Assembly: GCF_050279675.1 (NCBI RefSeq)
Contig: NZ_JBNNUK010000039.1
Coordinates: forward strand, 1-10,117
Reading direction: 5' to 3'
DNA length: 10,117 bases
Origin: Viridibacillus sp050279675
Lineage (GTDB): Bacteria; Bacillota; Bacilli; Bacillales_A; Planococcaceae
Shown here: in pieces, positions 1-6,167 of the stretch
How the letters are laid out: each line of letters begins with the position of its first letter
Numbering within the stretch: position 1 is the stretch's first letter
Program-made: the position numbers and the translations under genes
The notes under the pieces: generated by a model
Seen by the model: only the letters and a program-made list of their open reading frames with translations
What the model was told of the DNA's origin: nothing
Database searches by the model: none

Positions 1-12
1 AGCGAAACTAAA

Positions 13-47
13 CAACCAGTCGCCGGTACAATACCGACAACTGGTTG
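13..47 (-). terminator. Hairpin downstream of the rhomboid gene, probable terminator
   Basis: An 8-bp outer stem (CAACCAGT at 13-20 with ACTGGTTG at 40-47) and a 5-bp inner stem (CGGTA at 24-28 with TACCG at 32-36) enclose a 3-nt loop, with a 3x3 internal loop between them. Read leftward, the stem is followed by GTTTAGTTT, which suits termination of the rhomboid transcript 64 bases past its stop. Read rightward, a run of six T starts about ten bases after the stem, so it may also stop a rightward gene lying outside the window. The hairpin is certain; its direction of use is inferred. Confidence 0.5.
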
Positions 48-62
48 GATAAATGCTTTTTT

Positions 63-95
63 GATCCCTGTCTTAAATACAGGGGTCAGTCCCAA
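63..95. repeat. REP-like hairpin element with GGGACTGACCCC head
   Basis: On the + strand, 63-71 pairs with 79-87 over nine pairs (one G-T wobble) around a 7-nt loop. The right arm continues into GGGGTCAGTCCC (82-93), itself a small GGG/CCC palindrome. It has no T-run directly after the stem on the + strand. Read leftward, its stem gains a mismatch and is followed by AAAAAA, so it is a poor terminator either way. The shape recalls short palindromic dispersed repeats mobilised by Y1-type (RAYT) transposases, but one copy cannot prove this. Confidence 0.35.
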
Positions 96-110
96 ACTCA
101 ACAGCTTTTC

Positions 111-725
111 TTATTTTTTCTTTTTTATCCGCCAATTTAAAATTCTGCGTGGATGGAAGTCGATTAGACCGATAACGAAACCGGTTAGCAAACCAACAAT
201 GTGTGCAGTTGCATTAACATTGGATTGTAAGAATGTCATTATAATACTAACAATGATAATAGGCATGATTGTTTGCTTCAATTGTGGCATGGTATTTCTT
301 GTATAATAGACTAGTGCAGCAAATGCACCGAAAATACCAAATATCGCACCACTAGCTCCAACACTGATGTAGTTTGGTGGTTGTATTAAATAGGTTGCTA
401 CATTACCTAAAAGTCCTGCAAAAAAATAGATGGTGAAGAATCTCATCTTCCCTGCAATTTTTTCGAGTTCAGGACCAAATAAATAAAGCCAGAACATATT
501 AAATAGTAAGTGTAGAAAACCTGCATGAAGGAAGATTGGAGTCACTAGTCGCCAATATTCCCCGTCGGCAATTAAAAAGTTTGCACCGGCACCTAAGTTG
601 AATACGTTATCACCAACGATAGGTAAAACACCCATTGCATAGACTAAAATATTTAGTGCAATTATTAACGAAACGACAGGGTAGTATTTTATGTACTGTG
701 ATAAATTTTCTCTACGATTAAACAT
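111..725 (-). CDS. ydcA: Rhomboid family intramembrane serine protease (YdcA-like)
   Basis: This is a 204-residue integral membrane protein that should cleave transmembrane substrates within the lipid bilayer. The catalytic dyad is visible: Ser125 in GASG and His175 in the helix beginning ATAHIVG. The rhomboid HAGFLHLLFNM signature lies at 67-77, with His67, His72 and Asn76. About six hydrophobic segments can be picked out (roughly 17-33, 63-83, 96-114, 121-141, 153-166, 174-189), followed by a basic tail ending in four lysines. The ATG at 725 has a good ribosome site (GAGGTGA) 5 bases upstream. It is transcribed away from acpS, as in the B. subtilis ydcA locus. The family is clear; the natural substrate is unknown. 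Confidence 0.93.
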   Translation of the reverse strand: MFNRRENLSQYIKYYPVVSLIIALNILVYAMGVLPIVGDNVFNLGAGANFLIADGEYWRLVTPIFLHAGFLHLLFNMFWLYLFGPELEKIAGKMRFFTIYFFAGLLGNVATYLIQPPNYISVGASGAIFGIFGAFAALVYYTRNTMPQLKQTIMPIIIVSIIMTFLQSNVNATAHIVGLLTGFVIGLIDFHPRRILNWRIKKKK

Positions 726-741
726 CTATTCACCTCAATTT

Positions 742-758
742 TGTATAATTATTATACA
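742..758. promoter_or_regulatory. Palindromic divergent promoter core / PerR-like box
   Basis: A perfect inverted repeat, TGTATAAT and ATTATACA around a central T, sits between the divergent rhomboid and acpS genes. Each strand carries a TATAAT inside it, so one site can serve as the -10 element for both directions. No strong -35 is seen on either side. The inner 15 bases match the PerR consensus TTATAATNATTATAA at 13 positions and the Fur consensus less well. Promoter use is plausible; binding of a Fur-family regulator is speculative in AT-rich DNA. Confidence 0.5.
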
Positions 759-792
759 TTGTTTTAGCTAATGAAAGAAAGGAGAACCTTAT

Positions 793-1146
793 ATGATAAA
801 AGGAATCGGATTAGATATCGTCGAAATCAAACGTGTCAAACGATCCAATGATCTCAGTGAAAAATTTAGACAGCGTATTTTAACAAATAAGGAACTCGCT
901 ATTTTTGATACATTAAAAGCACGCCGCCAAATGGAATTCTTAGCTGGGCGATTCTCTGCTAAAGAAGCTTACTCAAAAGCAAATGGAACGGGTATTGGTA
1001 AGAGTTGTGGCTTTCTAGACATCGAAGTCTTGCCTAACCAGTTGGGTCAACCGACTCTTTATTTTAAAGGGAAAAGTGTAGATGGTTATGTTAGTATAAC
1101 CCATTCAAAAGAATATGCTGCAGCTCAGGTAATCCTTCTAGCATAA
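793..1146 (+). CDS. acpS: Holo-[acyl-carrier-protein] synthase AcpS
   Basis: This 117-residue cytoplasmic enzyme transfers 4'-phosphopantetheine from coenzyme A to the conserved serine of apo-acyl carrier protein, the step that activates ACP for fatty acid synthesis. The N-terminal GIGLDIVEI motif contains the Mg-binding Asp8. The second motif, GRFSAKEAYSKA (52-63), supplies Glu58 and Lys62. SITHS (101-105) near the C-terminus completes the group I AcpS pattern. Length matches the usual trimeric type of about 120 residues. The ATG follows AAGGAG with 8-base spacing. It heads a rightward set with ydcC and alr, as in B. subtilis, and probably uses the divergent promoter at 742-758. Confidence 0.96.
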   Translation: MIKGIGLDIVEIKRVKRSNDLSEKFRQRILTNKELAIFDTLKARRQMEFLAGRFSAKEAYSKANGTGIGKSCGFLDIEVLPNQLGQPTLYFKGKSVDGYVSITHSKEYAAAQVILLA

Positions 1147-1203
1147 ACGCTTAGCTTGTTTCATAAGATATCTTAACGGATAGAATTGAGAAGGGATGGG
1201 AAA

Positions 1204-2373
1204 TTGCGAAAACGTTTTATAGTGGTTGCGTTACTTATGATTGTATCGCTGGTTTTGGGAGCTTGTGGTTCAAATTCAAAGGAAGCAGTTTTGAAAAAAA
1301 CTAGTAATAAATGGACTGAAACAAAGGGGTATGATTTGACTGCTCAGATGGAGATTAAATCAGGTGCAGAACCCCGTACTTATGATGTCAATGTATGGCA
1401 TACAAAGCCTGATTTTTATCGTGTAGCCGTTGCACAACAAGGGGAAAAAGATTCGCAAATGATTATTCGCAATGAAGATGGTGTATTTGTTGTAACACCT
1501 TCTATGAAAAAAACGTATAAATTCCAAAGTGATTGGCCGAAACAAAATAGTCAGGCGTACTTAATCGGTGCACTTGCAGAAGATTTAAAAGCTGACGAGA
1601 ATGCGAAGATGACAGAATCAGACAAGTCTTATGTCTTTGAAGTCAAGACACGTAATAATCATTCAAAAATGTTACCTTACCAGCAAATTTTTATCGATAA
1701 AAAGACATTACTTCCAACTAAAGTTTCAGTATTAAATGAAGCAAAGGAAGAACAAATTGTTATTACATTCAAGAATATCTCGCTTGGAACGTCAAGAAAA
1801 GGTACAGACTATGCAGTAGAGGATTTCTCTAAAAAAGGCGCGAATGATAAAGGGACAACTGATGGAACAGCAAAAAAAGAAAATGCAACTGATGAAAAAG
1901 CTGAAGGAACCACAACTGAAAAAGAAAATGCTAAAGATGACTCTGGAAAAACATCAGAGAATGCAACTGGAGAAGACAAAGCAGGGACTAAGAGCGTAAC
2001 AGGTGATGCACAAGCAGGGGCTGAAATTGAAAATCCTGAATTCCAAACGCATTACCCAGTTCTTAAATGGGAAAATGTCAAACTGACTGATGAAAAAACA
2101 GTTGCCAGTGCAGATGGTGAAAGAAGAATTTTGACATTTGAGGGCGACAAGCCTTTCACAGTGATTGAACAAGCTACTAAAACAAATCCACTCTCTGTTC
2201 CGGTATTTGCACCAGGAGATCCAGCTGATTTAGGGTTTACTATCGGAGCAATTACAGATAATTCGATTAGCTGGGAGAAAAATGGGGTATCTTTCTTTAT
2301 AGCGACAAATTCTTTAACTCGTGAAGAGATGGTGGAAGTTGCATCATCTATGGTAAATGGCGAAGTAAAATGA
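1204..2373 (+). CDS. ydcC: YdcC-like lipoprotein (LolA/GerS-like fold) with expanded linker
   Basis: This is a predicted membrane-anchored lipoprotein of 389 residues, homologous to the sporulation-linked B. subtilis YdcC; its biochemical role is not established. I place the start at TTG 1204: it follows GAAGGGATGGG at a usable distance and gives a compact signal peptide (MRKRF, hydrophobic core, lipobox LGAC with Cys21). A TTG at 1186 is also in frame but has a poorer ribosome site. The LolA-like N-terminal domain spans about 25-205, with recognisable blocks such as SQMIIRNEDGVFVVTP and KFQSDWP. Residues about 210-275 are a hydrophilic Lys/Glu/Thr/Gly-rich linker, much longer than I recall for B. 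subtilis YdcC. The C-terminal domain (about 275-389) contains LGFTIGAITDNSISW. It lies 57 bases after acpS. Confidence 0.88.
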   Translation: MRKRFIVVALLMIVSLVLGACGSNSKEAVLKKTSNKWTETKGYDLTAQMEIKSGAEPRTYDVNVWHTKPDFYRVAVAQQGEKDSQMIIRNEDGVFVVTPSMKKTYKFQSDWPKQNSQAYLIGALAEDLKADENAKMTESDKSYVFEVKTRNNHSKMLPYQQIFIDKKTLLPTKVSVLNEAKEEQIVITFKNISLGTSRKGTDYAVEDFSKKGANDKGTTDGTAKKENATDEKAEGTTTEKENAKDDSGKTSENATGEDKAGTKSVTGDAQAGAEIENPEFQTHYPVLKWENVKLTDEKTVASADGERRILTFEGDKPFTVIEQATKTNPLSVPVFAPGDPADLGFTIGAITDNSISWEKNGVSFFIATNSLTREEMVEVASSMVNGEVK

Positions 2374-2381
2374 TGAAACAT

Positions 2382-2410
2382 TTGACCTGACCTTTTTCAG
2401 GGCGGATAAT
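2382..2410 (+). promoter_or_regulatory. Sigma-A promoter for alr
   Basis: TTGACC (2382-2387) and GATAAT (2405-2410) are separated by exactly 17 bases, each one mismatch from consensus. Transcription would begin near 2417, giving a leader of about 27 bases before the alr ATG. It lies just after the ydcC stop, so alr can be expressed independently of the upstream genes. A weak CCTGA/TCAGG hairpin falls inside the spacer and has no T-run after it. Confidence 0.7.
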
Positions 2411-2443
2411 AGAAAAAAATCCATTTTTAAAGAGGGATCATCT

Positions 2444-3562
2444 ATGTATCAGCATCAAAATTTCCGCCCTACTAAGGCAATCGTTGAATTAGAAAATATT
2501 CAATATAACATCAAACAACTGCGCGAACACTTACATGCTGAGACAGAGGTTATTGCAGTTGTTAAAGCGAATGCATACGGTCATGGTGATTTACAGGTAG
2601 CAAATGCAGCGTTGCAGGCGGGAGCCTCAATGCTAGCTGTTGCAACTCCTGAGGAAGCACTTCATTTAAGAGAGTTTATAAAAGAAGCCCCAATATTAAT
2701 TTTAGGAGCAACACCGGTATATTTTGCAACTTTTGCTGCACAATACGATATATCTCTAACTGTATTTTCGTTGGATTGGGTAAATGAAGTGGAGAAACAA
2801 GCGGTAAATTTTAAAAAACCTTTGAAGCTACATATTAAAATTGATAGTGGTATGGGACGTATCGGCATTAGAAAACAAGCTGAGTTAACAGCATTATATA
2901 ATGCCATCGATGCGAACAAGCACTTTTTAATCGATGGCATTTTCACTCATTTTGCAACAGCAGATGAAGAAGATTCTACTCAATACAACGAACAATTAGC
3001 AACATTCGTATCATTTGTTGAGAGTTTACCTAAGAAGCCGCGTCTTATACATGCTGCCAATACAGCTGCGACACTAAATAAAGAAAATGTACAATTCGAT
3101 GCCGTTAGATTCGGTATTTCTATGTATGGACTAGCACCATCACCATATGTGGATAAGCATTTACCATTTTCTTTGAAACCTGCTTTGTCACTTGAAAGTG
3201 AACTTGTTCATGTGAAGAAAATTGAACAAGGTGATACAGTGAGTTATGGTGGTAACTATGTAGCGACTGAAGAAGAATGGATTGGTACAATGCCGATTGG
3301 CTATGCGGATGGTCTATTACGAGGACTTGCCGATCAAGAAGTATTGATACAAGGAAATCGCGTTCCGATTATTGGACGTATATGCATGGATCAATGTATG
3401 ATCAAGCTACCATATGAGATGCCGGTTGGAGAAAAGGTTATATTAATTGGTCAACAACAGCAAGAGGAAATTCAGATGAAAGAATGGTCAGAAAGACTTC
3501 AGACAATTGTATATGAAATACCGTGTATGTTAACATCAAGAATTCCAAGGATCTACAAATAA
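2444..3562 (+). CDS. alr: Alanine racemase, PLP-dependent
   Basis: This enzyme interconverts L- and D-alanine, supplying D-alanine for peptidoglycan and teichoic acids. It has 372 residues, an N-terminal TIM-barrel and a C-terminal beta domain. The PLP-binding lysine is Lys41 in AVVKANAYGHG. The second catalytic base is Tyr268 in VSYGGNY (Tyr265 in the Geobacillus enzyme). GYADG (286-290), RICMDQC (312-318) and Tyr357 in YEIPC (Tyr354 in Geobacillus) are all conserved. It ends right after RIPRIYK, lacking the short tail of the Geobacillus protein, which is common. ATG 2444 follows AGAGGG with 7-base spacing. It has its own promoter and sits upstream of the toxin-antitoxin pair, as in B. subtilis. 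Confidence 0.97.
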   Translation: MYQHQNFRPTKAIVELENIQYNIKQLREHLHAETEVIAVVKANAYGHGDLQVANAALQAGASMLAVATPEEALHLREFIKEAPILILGATPVYFATFAAQYDISLTVFSLDWVNEVEKQAVNFKKPLKLHIKIDSGMGRIGIRKQAELTALYNAIDANKHFLIDGIFTHFATADEEDSTQYNEQLATFVSFVESLPKKPRLIHAANTAATLNKENVQFDAVRFGISMYGLAPSPYVDKHLPFSLKPALSLESELVHVKKIEQGDTVSYGGNYVATEEEWIGTMPIGYADGLLRGLADQEVLIQGNRVPIIGRICMDQCMIKLPYEMPVGEKVILIGQQQQEEIQMKEWSERLQTIVYEIPCMLTSRIPRIYK

Positions 3563-3599
3563 TTCAACAACTTTAAGTCTTTAATAACAATGATTGCAG

Positions 3600-3728
3600 C
3601 CGACAAATAAAAACATTTCCACCCACAATGTCAAATTCTTACCTTTCTTGTCTATTCAACAATTAATTTCAATGTTAAGATAGGGATAAGTTGAAAGTTG
3701 AATTGAAAAAGATGGAATGTTTTGTCGG
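3600..3728 (+). promoter_or_regulatory. Leader of ndoAI with nested inverted repeats
   Basis: CCGACAAA (3600-3607), AACATT (3612-3617) and CC (3619-3620) are complementary in order to 3714-3728, ending in TTTTGTCGG, with small bulges. This second arm touches the antitoxin ribosome site at 3727-3731. Inside, TTCAAC (3655-3660) and TTCAA (3668-3672) can pair with GTTGAA (3697-3702) and TTGAA (3691-3695). Complementarity is seen directly; a role in translation control or as an operator is inferred. Confidence 0.35.
3673..3681 (+). promoter_or_regulatory. Weak extended -10 promoter candidate for ndoAI-ndoA
   Basis: TG at 3673-3674, one base, then TAAGAT at 3676-3681 forms an extended -10 element (4 of 6 in the hexamer). 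The -35 region 17 bases upstream (TATTCA) is poor. No terminator with a T-run is seen after alr, so read-through from alr is an alternative source of transcript. Confidence 0.3.
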
Positions 3729-3739
3729 AGGTGCTGGCC

Positions 3740-4021
3740 GTGAATAAGAAGAGGATAAGTGAAGTTATCTTAGAGCTACCTAAGCATAAGATGGCTGAGA
3801 ATATTGAACAAGCTTATAGACAAATTACGACAGAATGCGATGAATTCGTTTATACACCAACAAAGAGATACAAAAGAGAATACAAACAAAATCAAATACG
3901 AGAAGCAATGGTTAAAGGTTATATAGAGATGTCACAAATTAACTTATCCATATGTAGCGAATGTCTACATTTAGAGTATGAAGCAGAACATATGGTGGAG
4001 CGTCTCGTAAGCGGAGGATGA
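3740..4021 (+). CDS. ndoAI: Antitoxin EndoAI (NdoAI/MazE-like)
   Basis: This is the antitoxin that binds and inhibits the EndoA ribonuclease. GTG 3740 is chosen because a perfect GGAGG (3727-3731) lies 8 bases upstream and the resulting 93 residues equal the family length. The in-frame TTG at 3722 has no such site. The C-terminal half is strongly family-like: MVKGYIEMSQINLSI (57-71) and the end HMVERLVSGG, the region that wraps EndoA in the B. subtilis complex. The N-terminal half, which should form the ribbon-helix-helix DNA-binding and dimer domain, is divergent, with only VILELP resembling the usual beta strand. The stop is 4 bases before the toxin start, so the two are surely cotranscribed. 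Confidence 0.9.
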   Translation: MNKKRISEVILELPKHKMAENIEQAYRQITTECDEFVYTPTKRYKREYKQNQIREAMVKGYIEMSQINLSICSECLHLEYEAEHMVERLVSGG

Positions 4022-4025
4022 AAAC

Positions 4026-4376
4026 TTGATCGTAAAACGTGGTGACGTTTTTTTTGCTGATTTATCACCAGTTATCGGGTCTGAGCAAGGTGGTACAAGA
4101 CCCGTTCTGGTTATTCAAAATGACATAGGAAATCGTTTCAGCCCGACAGTAATTATTGCGGCCATTACTGCGCAAATTCAAAAGGCAAAACTACCAACTC
4201 ATGTCGAAATAGATGCTAAGCAGTATGGTTTTGAAAGAGATTCAGTCATCTTGCTTGAACAATTGCGTACGATAGATAAATCACGATTGACTGATAAAAT
4301 AACACAACTTGATGATCCCTTAATGGAAAAAGTAGAAGAAGCATTAGAAATTAGTTTGGGACTTTTGAAATTCTAA
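4026..4376 (+). CDS. ndoA: Endoribonuclease EndoA (MazF family toxin)
   Basis: This sequence-specific mRNA interferase cleaves single-stranded RNA (UACAU in B. subtilis) and is held in check by EndoAI. It has 116 residues, identical in length to the B. subtilis protein, and opens with MIVKRGDVFFADLSPVIGSE. The catalytic pair Arg25 (in GGTRPVLVIQND) and Thr48 (in AAITAQ) is present. The start is TTG, with GGAGG (4013-4017) 8 bases upstream inside the end of the antitoxin gene, so translation is probably coupled and kept low. It is followed by a strong terminator. Conservation is much higher than in the antitoxin N-terminus, and target specificity is likely retained. Confidence 0.97.
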   Translation: MIVKRGDVFFADLSPVIGSEQGGTRPVLVIQNDIGNRFSPTVIIAAITAQIQKAKLPTHVEIDAKQYGFERDSVILLEQLRTIDKSRLTDKITQLDDPLMEKVEEALEISLGLLKF

Positions 4377-4394
4377 CGGTATACATAAATGTTA

Positions 4395-4431
4395 AGCACT
4401 GAAGTGAATCTCACTTTGGTGCTTTTTTTTT
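4395..4431 (+). terminator. Intrinsic terminator after ndoA
   Basis: A 13-bp stem (4395-4407 with 4411-4423, two G-U wobbles) with an ATC loop is followed by nine T. It lies 18 bases after the ndoA stop and separates the toxin-antitoxin operon from the sigma-B operon. Confidence 0.92.
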
Positions 4432-4515
4432 ATTTGGCGATTGTCATTGTTATTCTAATGAGAGGGTGGATACTGATTACATTAATGCAAGGAATTTAAA
4501 AAAACTAACGAAAAG

Positions 4516-4540
4516 GTTTAATGTTATCGTAATAGGGTAA
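4516..4540 (+). promoter_or_regulatory. Sigma-B promoter of rsbV-rsbW-sigB
   Basis: GTTTAA (4516-4521) and GGGTAA (4535-4540) are separated by 13 bases, fitting the sigma-B consensus GTTTAA-N12-15-GGGWAW. It lies about 45 bases before the rsbV start, so the operon should be autoregulated by its own sigma factor, as known in Bacillus, Listeria and Staphylococcus. A separate housekeeping promoter was not recognised. Confidence 0.88.
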
Positions 4541-4586
4541 TATATGAGTAATTGAACTAGATTAGTAGATGGAAGGAGATTTTAAT

Positions 4587-4928
4587 ATGGATTTCAAATT
4601 AGAAACTGTAGACGCACAAAAAAGCATAGCTTATGTCAATGGAGAAATAGATGCTTTCACTGCACCAAAGCTTCGTGAGCAACTAAATAAAATTAAATTA
4701 ACTGAGAGTATCCAGATTGAATGTGACTTTCATGATGTAGTATATATGGATAGTACAGGACTGGGTGTCATCGTTGCTTTTTATAAAAACGTAATTAGCG
4801 TCGGTGGAGATGTGAAATTAAGAGGGTTATCACCACGTTTATATCGCTTGTTTAATATTACTGGACTAAGTGACATTATGAATATTGAAGAAGAGGGGAA
4901 GGCGACTACTAACCATGAAGGAATTTGA
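4587..4928 (+). CDS. rsbV: Anti-sigma-B factor antagonist RsbV
   Basis: This is a STAS-domain protein of 113 residues. Unphosphorylated, it binds RsbW and frees SigB; RsbW inactivates it by phosphorylation. The phospho-acceptor lies in MDSTGLG with Ser56, the same residue number as in B. subtilis. GEIDAFTAPKLREQL (19-33) is the other typical block. ATG 4587 is chosen over the in-frame ATG at 4569 because AAGGAG (4573-4578) sits 8 bases before it and would lie inside the longer reading. It is first in the operon behind the sigma-B promoter and overlaps rsbW by 14 bases. No rsbR, rsbS, rsbT or rsbU precedes it. Confidence 0.95.
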   Translation: MDFKLETVDAQKSIAYVNGEIDAFTAPKLREQLNKIKLTESIQIECDFHDVVYMDSTGLGVIVAFYKNVISVGGDVKLRGLSPRLYRLFNITGLSDIMNIEEEGKATTNHEGI

Positions 4929-5385
4929 TTACTTTGAAATGAGAATACCAGCAAAGCCTCAATATGTAGGGGTTGTACGATTGACCATTTCAGGTTTAGC
5001 GAATCGAATTGGCTTTTCTTATGATGATATTGAAGATTTAAAAATTGCCACTAGTGAAGCGATTACTAATGCTATTCAACATGCTTATGAAGAAGATGAT
5101 AACGGCGAAGTTGTAGTAGGATGTGCGTTATATAAAGAAAAAATTGAAATCATGGTAGCGGATTATGGTTATAGCTTTGATTTTAAGGAAGTGAAAAAAA
5201 GGGTAGGTCCTTATCATGAAGAAGAAGATGTTCAATTTATTCGAGAAGGTGGTTTAGGTCTTTATTTAATTGAAACTCTAATGGATGAGGTAAAAGTGCT
5301 TAATGACAATGGCGTTACTGTTTTAATGACAAAATATGTCGCCAGAGAGCAGGTGACTGACAATGTGGAAAAAATCACCCTCTAA
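4915..5385 (+). CDS. rsbW: Serine-protein kinase and anti-sigma-B factor RsbW
   Basis: This GHKL-fold kinase binds SigB and keeps it from core RNA polymerase, and it phosphorylates RsbV. It has 156 residues. The ATP site is visible: N-box SEAITNAIQHAY (47-58, with Glu48 and Asn52), DYG at 83-85 and GGLGL (112-116). ATG 4915 begins MKEFDYFEMRIPAKPQYVG, which lines up with the B. subtilis start; the GGGGAAGG ribosome site is about 12 bases upstream, somewhat far, but overlap with rsbV suggests coupling. The in-frame TTG at 4885 would add ten unneeded residues. It overlaps sigB by 23 bases, consistent with balanced production of kinase and sigma factor. Confidence 0.95.
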   Translation: MKEFDYFEMRIPAKPQYVGVVRLTISGLANRIGFSYDDIEDLKIATSEAITNAIQHAYEEDDNGEVVVGCALYKEKIEIMVADYGYSFDFKEVKKRVGPYHEEEDVQFIREGGLGLYLIETLMDEVKVLNDNGVTVLMTKYVAREQVTDNVEKITL

Positions 5386-6136
5386 ATCAGCCTCAAAAGA
5401 ACAAGTTATAGAATGGATTAATAGATATCAAGAAAATGAAGATGATGAAGCGCAAACCAATTTAGTTTTACAATATAAATACTTAGTTGAGTCGCTTGCA
5501 AGAAAGTATTCAAAAGGTGGTTCTTACCACGATGATATTGTTCAGGTAGGTATGCTTGGATTACTTGGAGCTATTAGAAGGTTTGATGTGTCTTTTGGTC
5601 GTAATTTTGAAGCTTTTGCAGTTCCTACAATCATCGGTGAGATAAAGCGTTTTTTACGTGATAAATCGTGGGATGTCCATGTGCCAAGGCGTATTAAAGA
5701 GCTTGGGCCACGTATCAAGTCCGCAGTAGAACAACTGACAATAGAATTCCAGCGTTCCCCGCGTGTAATTGAAATTGCGGAGTACTTGGGGGTTGAAGAA
5801 GAAGAAGTATTAGAAGAAATGGAGATGGGACGGGGGTATCAAGCATTGTCGATGGATTATACGATGGAATCCGATTCAGATGGTAGTTCTATGACCCTTT
5901 TCGATATTGTTGGTAATGAAGATGAGGGGTATGAAAAAACAAATCGACGTATGGTGGTGGCTGAAGTTATGGAGGTTTTAACAGAAAAAGAAAAGCATAT
6001 CATCCAGCTTACATATTTGGATCAACTAAGTCAGAAAGAAGCAGGAGAAAGTCTGGGGATTTCTCAAATGCATGTTTCTAGATTACAGAGGAAAGCGATA
6101 AAAAAGCTACAAGAGGCTGTTGGTACTACCCATTGA
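5363..6136 (+). CDS. sigB: RNA polymerase sigma factor SigB, general stress response
   Basis: This is a 257-residue sigma-70 family group 3 factor that directs polymerase to general stress promoters. Region 2 contains DDIVQVGMLGLLGAIRRFD (57-75) and the -10-reading segment GEIKRFLRDKSWDVHVPRR (92-110). Region 3 covers about 115-165. Region 4.2 carries the helix-turn-helix QKEAGESLGISQMHVSRLQR (224-243), which reads the GTTT-type -35. ATG 5363 follows AGGTGA with 6-base spacing and lies inside the end of rsbW. The B. subtilis neighbour rsbX, a feedback phosphatase, is missing downstream. The sigma-B promoter at 4516-4540 implies positive autoregulation. Confidence 0.97.
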   Translation: MWKKSPSKSASKEQVIEWINRYQENEDDEAQTNLVLQYKYLVESLARKYSKGGSYHDDIVQVGMLGLLGAIRRFDVSFGRNFEAFAVPTIIGEIKRFLRDKSWDVHVPRRIKELGPRIKSAVEQLTIEFQRSPRVIEIAEYLGVEEEEVLEEMEMGRGYQALSMDYTMESDSDGSSMTLFDIVGNEDEGYEKTNRRMVVAEVMEVLTEKEKHIIQLTYLDQLSQKEAGESLGISQMHVSRLQRKAIKKLQEAVGTTH

Positions 6137-6161
6137 AAAATTCAATTTAGATTAGAATAAT
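6133..6161 (+). promoter_or_regulatory. Sigma-A promoter candidate overlapping the sigB stop
   Basis: TTGAAA (6133-6138) and AATAAT (6156-6161) are spaced by exactly 17 bases, each one mismatch from consensus. Transcription would start near 6168 and run into the terminator at 6323-6349, defining a transcript of about 180 bases that contains no convincing gene. Confidence 0.5.
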
Positions 6162-6167
6162 GGTTTA

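Noticed and set aside
61..306. Forward open frame antisense to the rhomboid gene
   Set aside because: It lies opposite well-conserved rhomboid coding sequence, has no start site signals and no family resemblance.
1160..1186. Sigma-E type promoter for ydcC and a TAAGATATCTTA palindrome
   Set aside because: The -10-like GATAGAAT is reasonable but the -35-like element is only 11 bases away, and a start near 1193 would cut the ribosome site.
3512..3562. Apparent change of the substrate-specificity residue Tyr354 in alanine racemase
   Set aside because: Counting from Tyr268 and Tyr287 shows that Tyr354 corresponds to Tyr357 in YEIPC, which is conserved; the serine first suspected is eight residues further on.
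3674..3690. Sigma-B promoter upstream of ndoAI (GGGATA at 3683-3688)
   Set aside because: No GTTT-type -35 occurs at a suitable distance; GTTAAG lies only three bases upstream.
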